Shown here: piece after piece, positions 34,801 through 47,215 of the stretch | How the letters are laid out: each line of letters opens with the position of its first letter | How positions within the stretch are numbered: the first letter of the stretch is position 1 | Assembly: GCA_027186245.1 (NCBI GenBank) | Contig: CP114483.1 | Location: forward strand, 4,784,001-4,848,000 | Direction: 5' to 3' | Length of the DNA: 64,000 bases | Source: Coriaria nepalensis | Taxonomy: Eukaryota; Streptophyta; Magnoliopsida; Cucurbitales; Coriariaceae | Program-made: the position numbers and the translations under genes | Notes under the pieces: generated by a model | Databases searched by the model: none | Told to the model about the DNA's origin: nothing | What the model saw: only the letters and a program-made list of their open reading frames with translations

Positions 34801-37800
34801 CATGAACGAAGAGCTTACCAGAATACAAGAACAAGTTTATTATGGGCAGATAACTTCTCGTACTGATGTGCTGGAAAAATTCTTATCAGAAAGTGGCATC
34901 AGTCGCTATAATCCACAGGTGATTCCTTTCAAAATCATGTGAAATTCGGGATCGACATTTCTGCTGAATCCTTTAATGTGTGTGTGGATGGATGATTTCT
35001 TTATCATATAACTCTGTTAGATTCAATCATTTTTGTTTATTGTAGATTATTTCTGATGGAAAACCAAGGTTTTTACCCCTCTTTACATCTGTTCTTGAGG
35101 GAAACCCCATTTTAAACAAGATTAATTACTTTCATTCTCCTGAAAGTAAGAAAATATTCTTTTCCTTTCTAACACTGTCAATTTTACTCTACATTTTGCT
35201 AACCCTTGTACTTAATACACTACTTTCCCTTTGACTTTTGTTGAAACCATACCAGCAATGGACGACTTGAAACCGGTGACCCATCTCCTTGTTGTTGATG
35301 TTGCTTCAAAGAATGGGATAACTTTGCTCCATGAAGGCTTGCACTACCTGGTCAGTACTTAGACTAAGAGACTATTTGTTTTCTGACTAGATTTTGTCAT
35401 CATTGATCCTTTAACATCAATTTTCTGTTACTAATTTTCTCACCTTCATCACCGTCAAAACTTAGGTTTTCAAATGTCTGCCTTGATACAGATGGCTGGG
35501 ATTAAAGGCGCTCGAGTGGGCTTCCTGTTTAACATTAATCAGGATGCTGGTGTACCTAGTCTCCTGTTCATGAAGGTGTTTGAAGTTGTTGCATCTTTGC
35601 ATAGGTTCGCTCAATTAAAAATACTTGATATCATCTTTGTGATGCGTGTTATTGATTTATTAACATATAGTTGCATTTGGGATCCAGTTTAAAACTCCAG
35701 CTTGGGTCTAAAATCCAGTTTGGGCATTCAAAAACTAGTTTGTCCAATAGAGTTAGTCTAACTCCAGCTCACAAACTGTAGTTTCAAACGGTTCTCTAGA
35801 TGCACACATATTCTGTTATTTCTCTGATATTTTTCCATTATTTTTCTATTTTCTGGGTCTTAATGCAGTCACAAGAAGAATGTGTTAGATTTTCTGGATC
35901 AGGCGTGTTCATTCTATGAGCATAAGTTCTTACAAACATCTAAAGCAGCAGCTGACAGCACTTCGGTATTTGTTGAAAAATTCTGTGAGCTTGCTGAGGC
36001 TAATGGATTGCCATCTAACATCTATAAGATGGCGCTTTCCGAATTTTCTGCTGAAGAATTCAGAAAATATTTGAATAAGGCATGTCAGTTTTTTTAATTG
36101 CTTTTTCTATTAATTTATTCCCTTCTGTCCCAGCTGAAACAAAGTCCTTCTGTCATTGAGCTTTGCTTATAAATCAGTTTTTAAAAAATTCTACGACTTC
36201 ACTCCTTTCATGTAATTGCTTCTGGGTTATAAACAAAGATTTGAATCTGAAAATAGAAAAATAAGTATTATAGGAAGTAATAACCTCGTACTAAATTTAG
36301 AAGGGGACATTCATTCTGAGACACTTCTAAGACATCTAGTTCAATGTGACAGAGAGGGTACAATAATTTTTTACTCAATCCCTATGGATTTTACTAAGCT
36401 CTGTTTCAGAGATATTCTTCCAGTAAATTAATCAAAAGATGACAATATGTTTACTTCTTAAAATGGTTTTCAGGTTGAACAGCTTTTGTATGGACAGCTT
36501 GGACTTGAATCTGTTGTTAATGCAGTTATCACTAATGGAAGGGTGAGTGTATTTGGACTTTATTCTGTTTTCTGATGAAAATATGTAGCTTGACAAATTG
36601 GAAAATTTTTAATCTCTTTTGTCATTTTTACTTGGTAGGTAACACTACTGGCTAGCGATAGCACATTTTTGAGCCATGATCTACATCTGCTAGAGTCATT
36701 GGAGTTTAAGATGAGAATAAAGCATATTGCGGAAATTATTGAAGAAGTGAAGTGGAGTGATATTGATCCCGACACATTAACAAGGTGTGTTATTCTCACG
36801 TCCATTGGGCTCATTTCATTTGTCGTATGTTTACTTATATATGTCTCACATGCAAAGTATATGATAGTTTTATCTATTCTGTTGATATGAACTTTTTTTT
36901 CTCTGGGTTTTGTATACTAGATGAGTTATTCTTTATTGGATTTCATTTTGCAGCAAATTCCTCAGCGATGTGATTATGTTTGTGTCATCTTCTGTGGCTC
37001 TGCGGGATCGAAGTTCTGAAAGTGCACGGTTTGAGGTTCTGAAAGCAGAGTTTAGGCAAGGAAACTATTGTTTTTTTTCTTTCTATTGGATTTATTTTTT
37101 TGGGTTCTAATTGTCAAATTGGTCTGAATACCCTTTCCATAGGGTTTGCTTTCATTATATAGAAGAGATTTACATAGTGAGTGCCTGATTTCCAGCGCCT
37201 AAATGCTATACAAGGTAAGTATTTTCCAACGTTATTTGCAGCCTAATTATCTGCTATATACCATCTAGACATAAAGGAAAACATCCCTAAAATAGCACAA
37301 ATAGAATCCCGTAACATCCCCCCTCAAATTGATGCTGGTAGATCAAGAAGCATCAATTTGTCAACTAGAAATTGATGCCGATGCCGAGAAAGAGCTTTAC
37401 TGAAGATGTCGGCAGTTTGATGTTCGGTAGAAATGTGAGGAAGGGTAATCACATGTCTGTCGAAGGATTCACGTATGGAATGACAATCGACTTCGATATG
37501 TTTCGTACGCTCATGGAAGACAGGATTAGCAGCGATCTGAATGGCACTAGTATTATCAGCATGAAGAGAAGTGGAATGAAGTTGAGGAAAACCAAGTTCA
37601 CCTAATAACCCACGAAGCCAAGTAATCTCAGAGCAGGCGGAAGACATAGCACGATATTCAGACTCTGTGGAAGACTTGGAAACTCTATCTTGTTTCTTAC
37701 TCTTCCAAGAAATGAGTGCATTGCCTAAAAACATGCACCAGCCAGTAACAGATCGACGAGTATCTGCACATCCGGCCCAGTCAGCGTCACTATACCCCAC

Positions 37801-40800
37801 CAACTATAAGGAAGAGTCCTTAGGAAAGAACAACCCGCGTGGAGAGGTGCCCTTCAGATATCGGATAATGCGGCGGACAGCGGCAAGGTGAAGGTGTCGA
37901 GGGGCCTGCATAAATTGACTGACCTGCTGCACAGCAAAAGAAATGTCAGGACGAGTAATTGTCAGGTAGTTCAAACTCCCAACGAGTTGCCGATACAAGG
38001 ATGGATCTGATAGAAGCTCGCCTTCCTCCTGACGAAGCTTAAGATTTACCTCCAAGGGAGTAAGAACAGAATTACCCAATTGGAGACCAGCTAATGAAAT
38101 TACTTCCTCTGTGTATTTGTGCTGATGTAACAAAGTACCAGTCGGAGTAATTTGGACCTCAAGGCCAAGAAAGTACTGCAAGGGACCAAGATCTTTTCAT
38201 GTGAAAAGAGGCCTTGAGATGCTGTTGTAATTGCTTAAGTAACTCAGTATCAGAGCCAGTAATCACAATGTCGTCAACATATACTAGAAGCAATACAATT
38301 CCTGCAGAAGTCTTGCGAAGAAATAGAGAGGAATCAAACTGACTCTGAGTAAAGTGAAAAGCAAGCAAAGTAGAGCGAAATTTATCAAACCATGCACGCG
38401 GAGCTTGTTTCAAACCATACAAAGATCGGCGTAACCGACAAACCTCTGAGGAAGGTGTAGTAAACATGCCAGGAGGTGGAGACATAAATTTCTTCCTTCA
38501 AATCCCCATGTAGAAAAGCATTCTTCACGTCCATCTGTCGGAGAGACCACTCCTGTGACGCAGCAAGTGCCAAGATAGTCCGAACAGTAGTCATTTTAGC
38601 AACAGGTGCAAATGTCTCTTCATAATCAATACCATACTCCTGTCGGTTCCCAAGAGCCACGAGACGAGCCTTATATCGGTCCAGTGAGCCATCAGACCGA
38701 AACTTGACCGAGTATACCCATTTACAGCCAATAGGTTTGACACCAGAGGGACAAGTCACAAGATCCCAAGTGTGATTGTCTTGAAGAGCTTGGATTTCTT
38801 CTTGCATGGCCTGCTGCCAACATGCTTGGGTAGCTGCCTGAGTATAAGAGTGAGGAACAGAAACAGTATCGAGAGTGGCAGTAAGTGAGGTATGAGAAAA
38901 ACCATACTTATCTGGTGGATGTGTAACCCGGGTGGAGCGCCGAGGTATCGGAAGCGTAGAATCAGATGACGGATCAGTGTCTGGAAGAGGCGCTGAAGGA
39001 GGACGTCTATGGTACACCATACCGGATTTAAATCGCTCAATAGAAGAAGGCACATCATCAAAAGCAGGTAGAAGAGTAATAGGAGGATCAGAAATAACCT
39101 GGGACTGAAAGAAATATTGATTTTCAAAGAAAATCACATTCCGGGAGATCCGAAATTTGTTTGCATGGGCATCATAACAAACAAATCCTTTCTGAGTAGG
39201 GCTATATCCCATAAAAGCACATGTGACAGACTGTGCAGCAAGCTTGTGACGATCAATAGGTGGCAGATGAACAAAACAAACACACCCGAAAGTATGAAAG
39301 GATTTATACTCAGGAGATATGCCAAATAATCGAAGATAGGGAGAATCATAATTTAGGGTGGCAGTAGGCAAACGATTGATCAAATAAACAGCAGTAGATA
39401 AAGCTTCTACCCAGAACTTAGAAGGTACAGATGAATCAATCAGCAAAGTACGAACAACATCTAAGAGATGACGATTCTTACGCTCAGCGACTCCATTTTG
39501 TTGAGGGGTATAAGGACAAGAACGTTGAGAAATGATCCCTTTTTGCTGAAGATAAGTCTGAAAGGAATGAGACATGTATTCCCCCCCGGAGTCGGAGCGT
39601 AAGGTTTTGATACAAGTACTGAACTGTGTCTCGACAAGCGCAACAAATTTTTGAAAAACAGAGAACACGTCAGCTTTAGAACGAAGAAAATAGAGCCAAG
39701 TAAATCGACTATAATCATCGATAAACGTCACAAAATAACGATACTGCCCATGAGAAATAATAGGACTGACACCCCAAACATCAGTATGTACAATCTCAAA
39801 GCAAGTAGAAGCACGACTACCATGCGCAGGAAAAGGTAATGTTTTACTTTTACCAAGACGACAAGTAGCACAATCAAAAGATACAGGAGACGAAGACAAA
39901 GATTCGGGATTGCCCAAAAAACCATGTTTCAAAAGATGAGTCAAGACAACAGAATTGGGATGACCCGATTTTTTATGCCATACTTCTTTATTATCGGCAG
40001 TAGCCGTACAAGCAAAAGAAATAACCTTAGGAATAGAAAACTGTAAAGGAAATAGACGTCCCACTTTAGGCCCCTTCGCGATCACCGTCCCTGACACCTG
40101 ATCCTGCACAAGACAGCCACCACGAGAGAAATGAACATCACAATTATTATCTACCAATTGTCCAACAGAAATCAAATTTGTAGATAATCCAGGGGACACA
40201 AAAACATTTTGAAAGGAAGAACCCAAAGTACCAACAGCAGTAATAGGAAGTGTACTGCCATCAGCAATCTGAATAGTTTGCCTGCCTCCATACTTACGAA
40301 CATCATGGAGACGCGTCGTACTACCGGTCATATGATTAGAGGCACCAGAATCAACAATCCAAGAAGAAGTGAAGGTAGGAGTTGTACCTTGTAGGCCTAA
40401 AGCCGTAAAAGTAGACACAATCATCTGTTGGACCATGGCAGGTGTGAGAACAGATGAATCAGAGCTTACAGTGGGAGGTGCAGAATAAGACGAGGACTGA
40501 ACAGCAGCTTGAAAAGCTTGAGATTGGTGATTCTGAGGCCGCACGCGACAGTCTTTGATGAGATGGCCCTCTTTCTTGCAATAGTTACAAACTTTCTTTC
40601 GACAGTTGCGAGCAATGTGACCGATCTCCTTGCAACTAAAACACTGCAGCTTGTTCCTCCCTTTCCCGTGTGCTGCATAAGCTACATTTACAGCCTCAGA
40701 AAAGACTTTCTCAGAAGTCATACCCATCTGAGTGGATAATCGTTGCTCCTCACGCAATAAATCTCCCAAGCAAATATCCAAGGAAGGGACCGGATTACGG

Positions 40801-43800
40801 TTCAATAAACCGGCTCGAACAGACTCAAATTCAGGGCGAAGCTTCATCAAAAATTGATCACGTTGACTCTCAGCATGAACCGCTTGAAGAGCAGCGAGGG
40901 CCGCGGTGGGAACCTTAGCATGAACAATAGCAGAATACTCGCTCCAAATATTAATAAAACCAGAATAAAATTGCTCAATGGTCAAATTACCTTGAGTGTA
41001 ATTGCTAATTTCCAACTCCAATTGGAATTTCCGAGCACTGTGGTCTTGGTGATAAATACGTTGCAGATAGGCCCACATAGCGTGAGCCGTAGTGAAACAC
41101 CGAAGATTGGTGACAAGATGGGGCTCAATCGTTCCTAAGAGCCAAGAGATCACCCTAGCATCCTTGACCTCCCATTGGGCAAATTCCTTTTCATCAGTGG
41201 GAACTCGAATAGAACTATCAATATGATTTGATAATTCTTTCCCTTTCAAGAACATTTTAAATTGAAATTCCCACGTTGAAAAATTCTTTCCAGTAAAACG
41301 AATAATATTATTTTCCGTAGACATGATGAAAGTTACGTATAACAAAATCAGCCCAAACAGTCAAAAATAACAGCAAGCCCGAAAGTAAATCAATTCCAAC
41401 TTCAAGTGAAAAAGAGGCCCAAATACACAATGCAAAAGAGAAGCCCAAGGAACACAATAAGAGGGCCCAAAATTGATACCTGCCCAGCTAGCACGTCTGC
41501 AACAAAAGAAGCAGCAACCAAATTCGTTTACACCTTGCAGCCCACCACAGAACCTCGCAACCACCGCGCAACCACCACAGATTCGTTGCTGATCACCTCG
41601 CAACCACCACAGAACCTCCCGTCTACCACAGAGAGAGCCGACGTCCCCACAGCAACCCAGCCACCACAATGGAAGCACCGAAAGAGAAGATCGAACACCA
41701 CTCAACCACCACAGAAAACGCCAAACGCCCCCGCAGAGAAGATCGACGGCCACAGAGGAACCCAATGGACACCTTTCAACCCAGAACAGTACGTCGGCAG
41801 CCACGAAATCGATGACCACAGAAAATGCCGACACACCAAGAGCAAGAAAAAAAAAAATTTCTTGTCACACGAGTGATTAAAACCACAGAAATGAATAGCA
41901 GAGTAGGGGCTCTGATACCATGTCAAATTGGTCTGAATACCCTTTCCATAGGGTTTGCTTTCATTATATAGAAGAGATTTACATAGTGAGTGCCTGATTT
42001 CCAGCGCCTAAATGCTATACAAGGTAAGTATTTTCCAACGTTATTTGCAGCCTAATTATCTGCTATATACCATCTAGACATAAAGGAAAACATCCCTAAA
42101 ATAGCACAAATAGAATCCCGTAACACTAATTGTAGTATCTGGAAGAGTAATTATTCCCTTGAAAAAGAAATGATGTTAATGTGAATCCTTGTACCATTCT
42201 AAGACTTATGTCCGTGCTATGTTGGCTACATATTTTCTAGATTATAAAATTTAGTTTCCCTATTTCCCTAGCACTGAGATTTCTTTATTCTTTCCACCCT
42301 GCAGTGCTGTTGTAATAAACAACGACGAGTCTAGGGTTCATATTGATGCGGTTATTGATCCATTAAGTCCATCTGGCCAGAAATTGGCTTCTATTCTTCG
42401 GATTCTTCAGAAATACATAGAGCCTAGCATGAGGATTGTCCTCAATCCTTTGGTGAGCTGATTTTATTTTTGTCACTTCTTTGATCATATACAACTATTT
42501 CAGTACTCTTTTGCAAATTATGCCATCATCTTATACGATCACTCAACTCTTCTTTCATCCTTGTTATCTATTCATGCCATGTAAAAGTAAATGATATTTA
42601 CTGCTTTGAGATTCCATGTAAACTTGTTTACTTAAATGTCATTGTCTATCTTTCCTCGAATTTTTATTGCAGTATCCGGAACTAATAATCTTGTTCCTTC
42701 CTTGCCAGAGTTCCCTTAGTGATCTACCTTTGAAGAACTACTACAGATATGTAGTGCCGGCAATTGTATGACCAGAATAACTTGTACCCTAAAGAATGCT
42801 TTATTTTTGCTCCCACAACTGGTTTCTGATGACACAGTACCTTTGCAGGAAGACTTTAGTAGTACAGATGACACAGTAAATGGCCCGAAAGCATTCTTTG
42901 CAAACATGCCATTGTCGAAAACCCTCACCATGAATCTTGATGTTCCAGAGCCATGGCTTGTTGAGCCTGTTATTGCCGTGTATGTTCCTCTCTTTGCTTA
43001 TATATATATATATTTTCTAGATTCACTTCCAAAGTCACAAAGGTAGATTTTTACGATGTGATAATTTGAATATCTGCCCCTCACATATAGGATTACATCT
43101 CATTATATTCTCATTTTTCTGTATAAAGTGCAAATGGTTAATCTATTTCAATTTTGGATATCTCAGCCATGACTTGGATAACATTTTGCTCGAGAATGTG
43201 GGAGATACAAGAACATTGCAAGCAGTGTTTGAAGTCGAAGCTCTTGTTCTTACTGGTCTGCCTTTTTTTTTTTTTTTGAAATGTGGAATTTTATTTTACT
43301 GCCATGTAACTTTAGCATACGTTAACATTATTCTTGTCATCAATTATATCAAACACTTACACAGGTCACTGTTCAGAAAAAGATCATGAGCCTCCAAGAG
43401 GTCTTCAATTGATTCTTGGAACTAGAAGTAAACCCCACTTGGTTGACACTATTGTGATGGCCAATCTTGGTTATTGGCAAATGAAAGTCTCTCCTGGAGT
43501 TTGGTATCTTCAGCTAGCTCCAGGTAGAAGCTCAGAGATTTACCTTTTGAAGGGAGATGGTGCTGGGACCCAGGACAAAGCATTGGCAAAACGCATAACT
43601 ATTGATGATTTACGGGGAAAAGTTGTTCGCATGGATGTAGTGAAGAAAAAGGGGAAGGAGCATGAGAAATTGTTGGTTCCGGAGGATGATGACAACTTAC
43701 AAGAAAAGAAAAAAGTGAGTATTCCTTATTAATGTTTGTTCTTCTCATTATTTATTTGGGCAATTGCCTATGTCAACCCTTTTTCTTGAATACTTACAGG

Positions 43801-45969
43801 GAGGTCAAAATACTTGGAACAATAATTTATTGAAATGGGCTTCTGGTTTAATCGGTAGCAGCGAGCAGCAGAAAAAGAGTGACAGCACCTCAGTGGTTAG
43901 TTTGTATTTTCTTTTAAACCATCTTTTCCTTTCCGTGTAAGGTCAGAATTTCCTTCTAAACCCTAACCCCCCCCCAAAAAAAAAAAAAAAAAACACAGAG
44001 AGAGAATAGGGGCTGCTTGCAAATGGTAGGCAAGTGATAACTTGACTTTCTTTTCTTTTCATAGGAGCAGGGCAAGGGAGGAAAGGCATGGGAAAACAAT
44101 TAATATCTTCTCCATTGCATCTGGACACTTGTAAGTACAGTGTTTATTCGTCTGTTCATATTCTTTGTTTCATGCGCTTAGCTACACCATCCTTTATATG
44201 CACCTTGCTTTCATTTGTACATATCTGAAACTTGTATGAACATTTGCGTATAGAAGCTTTGTTGGTCACTCATGGTTATATTATATCTCACAACAATAAT
44301 ATACAGAAGTCTTTGTTCTTGTTGTTTTATCTTATATTTTTATTTTCTGAGTTTTCTCATGATATTCTTTTGCAGATATGAACGGTTTACAAAAATTATG
44401 ATTTTAAGTGTCCTAAAGAACACCCGTCGGCCCGTGAAGTTCTGGTTCATAAAGAACTATCTGTCACCACAATTTAAGGTTGAGTTTCCAACTGAATTTA
44501 TTCCGTTCTTTTAGGAATTTCTACTCTCTTTAATCAAATGACGTAACAATTTGTGCAATCTGACAGGACGTGATTCCTCACATGGCAAAAGAATATGGAT
44601 TTGAATATGAACTTATTACCTACAAGTGGCCTACATGGCTGCACAAGCAGAAAGAAAAGCAGCGAATTATTTGGGCTTATAAAATTTTGTTTCTTGATGT
44701 TATATTTCCCCTTTCTTTGGAGAAGGTACTATGAAAAAAGTGTTATTTTTCTTGGGAACTTTCTACACCTTTCAAAGAAGTACCTTTAACTTATTCACCG
44801 AAATCTACAGGTCATTTTTGTTGATGCGGATCAGATAGTTAGGGCAGACATGGGAGAACTTTATGACTTGGATATGAAAGGAAGACCACTTGCTTATACT
44901 CCCTTTTGTGATAACAACAAGGATATGGATGGATATCGATTTTGGAGACAAGTAAAGATCTACTTTCGGTTTTGTTATCTTCTCTCCCCCCCTCACTCAC
45001 TTGTTTTGTTACTTTTTTACTAATGCCCATTCTTTCCATTTACTTTATATGGGTCAGGGTTTCTGGAAAGAGCATTTACGTGGAAGACCATACCATATAA
45101 GGTGTGGTTAAGCATACTTGCAAAATAATAACAATGTTTGATTGTTTTGAAGGTTTTCATGTAAAGTATTTTGCTTTTCTTGCAGTGCATTATATGTTGT
45201 TGATTTGAAGAAGTTCAGAGAAACTGCAGCAGGAGACAATCTAAGGGTCTTCTACGAAACCCTTAGCAAGGATCCAAACAGTCTATCTAATTTGGATCAG
45301 GTGAGTAAAAAAAAACTCTCAAGCCTGAAAATATTATAATGTTCATCTACTAGTATTTTTTTAAAATTTGATGCTTTGGGAACTGTATTTTGACATATTT
45401 GTTTGGTAAACTGAATTTTCTTTTGGGTGAGCGATGATGCTAACTGAAATTTTGAGGGCCTAAAGCCAGCCTTTAGCTTGTACTTAACTCGAGTCATTCA
45501 TTATAGCACAAATTTATACAAATTGTTGAAGCTAATAAAGTTATTCATTAATATTCTTCAGGATCTACCAAACTATGCCCAGCAGACAGTACCCATTTTC
45601 TCACTCCCACAAGAATGGCTTTGGTGTGAGTCATGGTGTGGTAATTCCACAAAATCCCGAGCCAAAACAATTGATCTTTGCAATAACCCCATGACTAAGG
45701 AACCCAAGCTTCAGGTCAAATAATTCTTTTTATTTTTTATTTTTTTATAAATAATATTAATTGGTGAGTAATATTTTGAAAATATTAATTCTCAGGGAGC
45801 TAGAAGAATAGTTTCGGAATGGCCCGATCTGGACTTAGAGGCAAGAACATTCACGGCTAAAATCTTGGGCGAACCTATTCCGGAGGGATCAACACCACCA
45901 CCTCCACACAGTTCACCTAGCGAGGATTCTTCTTCCGTCGCAGACTCGGAATCAAAGGACGAGCTATAA
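28874..45969 (+). CDS. EBS1: UDP-glucose:glycoprotein glucosyltransferase (UGGT/EBS1), 37 exons, frame break in exon 30
   Basis: ER-lumen folding sensor that reglucosylates misfolded N-glycoproteins for another calnexin/calreticulin cycle. Signal peptide in residues 1-30; C-terminal GT24 catalytic domain with [17 protein letters not shown] and the DxD of FVDADQIVR; ends SESKDEL, an ER-retention signal. Exons: 28874-29040, 29579-30016, 30136-30289, 30555-30726, 31072-31145, 31262-31358, 31435-31547, 31664-31779, 32310-32367, 32623-32775, 32869-32967, 33419-33580, 33689-33757, 34069-34157, 34246-34408, 34784-34918, 35046-35145, 35256-35350, 35492-35604, 35869-36079, 36474-36542, 36639-36784, 36954-37055, 42305-42452, 42709-42765, 42849-42979, 43167-43255, 43365-43714, 43800-43895, 44065-44130, 44376-44478, 44567-44725, 44811-44951, 45058-45101, 45186-45300, 45562-45714, 45796-45969. 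All phases agree except exon 30, one base too long. Introns 20 and 23 have GC donors. Expected product about 1639 aa, against about 1613 in Arabidopsis. Confidence 0.88.
32980..33334 (+). mobile_element. TRIM retrotransposon in UGGT intron 11
   Basis: Two ~120-bp direct repeats (32980-33100 and 33215-33334) start TGTTGGAATT and share TTCCCTCTTCCTCTACAAGG. Immediately after the first lies TGGTATCAAAGCC, a primer-binding site for initiator Met tRNA; just before the second is the purine tract AGTGAGAGGGAG. CTCTT flanks both sides (32975-32979, 33335-33339). At 355 bp with no coding capacity this fits a terminal-repeat retrotransposon in miniature. The exact LTR 3' ends (TA/TT instead of CA) are approximate. 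Confidence 0.85.
37112..37316 (-). repeat. Copia 3' LTR (left in window)
   Basis: 205-bp terminal repeat, TG...CA, apparently identical to the copy at 41921-42125. Confidence 0.95.
37324..41324 (-). pseudogene. Copia gag-pol polyprotein, disabled by two frameshifts and one stop
   Basis: From the ATG at 41324 the frame runs through gag with two CCHC knuckles ([14 protein letters not shown] and [14 protein letters not shown]), protease (DSGASNHM), integrase (HTDVWG, DDYSRF) and into reverse transcriptase. It shifts near 38485 (apparent loss of two bases), shifts again in an A-run at about 38194-38197 (one extra base) between YVDDIVITG and YFLGLEV, and meets an in-frame TAG at 37806-37804 just before RNase H (YSDADWAG). 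The end is at 37324. All domains remain recognisable, so the lesions are recent, but no full polyprotein can be made from this copy. Confidence 0.9.
41909..41920 (-). promoter_or_regulatory. Copia primer-binding site (tRNA-iMet)
   Basis: TGGTATCAGAGC on the minus strand directly next to the 5' LTR, the standard complement of plant initiator methionine tRNA 3' end. Confidence 0.9.
41921..42125 (-). repeat. Copia 5' LTR (right in window)
   Basis: 205-bp terminal repeat followed (minus strand) by the initiator-Met-tRNA primer-binding site and a roughly 580-bp leader rich in CAACCACCACAG words on the plus strand, before the gag start at 41324. Confidence 0.95.
44065..44130 (+). other. UGGT exon 30: apparent 1-bp insertion (frame break)
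   Basis: Exon 29 ends in phase 0 (TCA GTG|GTTAGT) and exon 31 needs two bases carried from exon 30, so exon 30 should be 65 or 68 long. With the clear acceptor (TTTTCATAG|GAGCAG) it is 66. Reading on gives [12 protein letters not shown] then a stop, while the conserved GKTINIFS follows in the next frame. The extra base is most likely in the AAA of GGAGGAAAGGCATGG. Alternatives that keep the frame: donor TTT|GTATTT at 43904 for exon 29, or acceptor AAGGGAG|G at 44081. A homopolymer assembly error is also possible. Confidence 0.65.
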
Positions 45970-47215
45970 CTCTATGGAGTCTTCTATTTTATGATCATCT
46001 AGAAAGTAGATCATTTTTGGAGGGATGGATAATAGTTCACTACCACATCTAACACCCCCCCGGGAACCAAAAGAAGCCTGTTCTGGTAATTTCATCTGCA
46101 AAACAGAGATGTTGGAGTGGGGAGTTTTCTTTTTTTGGTATAAATTTTTGTATTATTAATTGGGGGAACATTTGTCATAGGGTTGGCAGATTAAGATTAG
46201 ATTGAAGTTAGATTGATGTTCTAATCTTAAAGGTTAAGACTCTTAGACCATCTGTTGAACTGTTATTCAGTGTACTTGTCTATGTAATTGGAGGACTATT
46301 CTTAATTGGAACTAGAATCATATAAAAATAAGAAAAAAAAAGCAACTTTTCAACCACTGAAGTAGTTGTTAAATGTCATATTCTTATTTCTTACGATCAA
46401 CCCATCACTCGAGAAAGGATTTGGTCCTTGTACAAGGTTGTGTTTATGCATCCTTATTTAATAAGGACCGTTTGATTTCAATCTAATGGTATTCGATTAT
46501 TTTGCTAACTCGCCTTTAAGTCCAATTAGATAAACATAAATAATCAATAAAATTCTAACCGGCAGCATTGGATTGAAATCGTATGGTCTTCTTTGGTAAG
46601 CACACTTAGGCACAACCTCAATAAGGACCGAATCGTTTCTCGTTTGGTATATAGCATAACAAGTAAGAAAGAGGGGATGAGACCCACAAACATGGAGCCT
46701 ATCACTCTCATTAGTCATTTCTCATCTAAGAATTAACAATTAAATGATTACCGTATTCATTCTCAATTTACTTTAAATCAGAGAAGATAAGGCCTCTACT
46801 TTGTGAGTAAAGTCAAAAGGTAGGCTCTTCCTACTTACCATTTACCAACTCCTAAGAAAAGAATTCCTTTTTCTAAGTAGTAGTATTCAATTCTCAATAT
46901 GCTTACACTGTGCATAGCCATCAAAAACTGCAAATCAACAAAGAATCAAGTACTCAATCCTTTTTCAGTCAATAAAGAGGTGCTAAAACCAAATTTCCCC
47001 AAAAGTTCCAACTTTTTAATGTTAAGGCTAGTCCTCATCATTCAAAACCTCATTGATTCTTCAATTCATATTATACAAAGGAAAAGCTACGTAACTATCC
47101 TTCAAACCTATTATTTCCTAAGCAAACTATGACTGTATACCATTTTTTTTACGATCTATACATTTCTCCTACAAGAATCCAATATCATCAAAAACGAAAA
47201 GTTTCTTTTTAATTA
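45970..47215. other. Convergent intergenic region between UGGT and SPARK kinase
   Basis: UGGT 3' UTR on the left (about the first 350 bases) and the kinase 3' UTR on the right. No gene or repeat recognised; short frames near 46497-46718 and 46899-47132 have no support. Confidence 0.65.

Larger units (their letters stand above)
37112..42125 (-). mobile_element. Ty1/Copia LTR retrotransposon (5014 bp) in UGGT intron 23
   Basis: LTRs of 205 bp at 37112-37316 and 41921-42125 start TGTCAAATTGG and end CCCGTAACA. I see no difference between them. A 5-bp target duplication CTAAT lies at 37107-37111 and 42126-42130. The element is antisense to UGGT. Its primer-binding site TGGTATCAGAGC (minus strand, 41920-41909) abuts the right-hand 5' LTR, and the purine tract GAGGGGGGA abuts the left-hand 3' LTR. 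Domain order gag-protease-integrase-RT-RNase H makes it Copia. Without it the intron would be about 230 bp. Confidence 0.95.

Noticed and set aside
38385..41345. Intact, active retrotransposon
   Set aside because: The polyprotein is interrupted by two frameshifts and an in-frame stop downstream, so this copy is not autonomous.
41361..41876. Long frames on both strands in the Copia leader
   Set aside because: They are by-products of a repetitive CAACCACCACAG-rich untranslated leader between the 5' LTR and gag.
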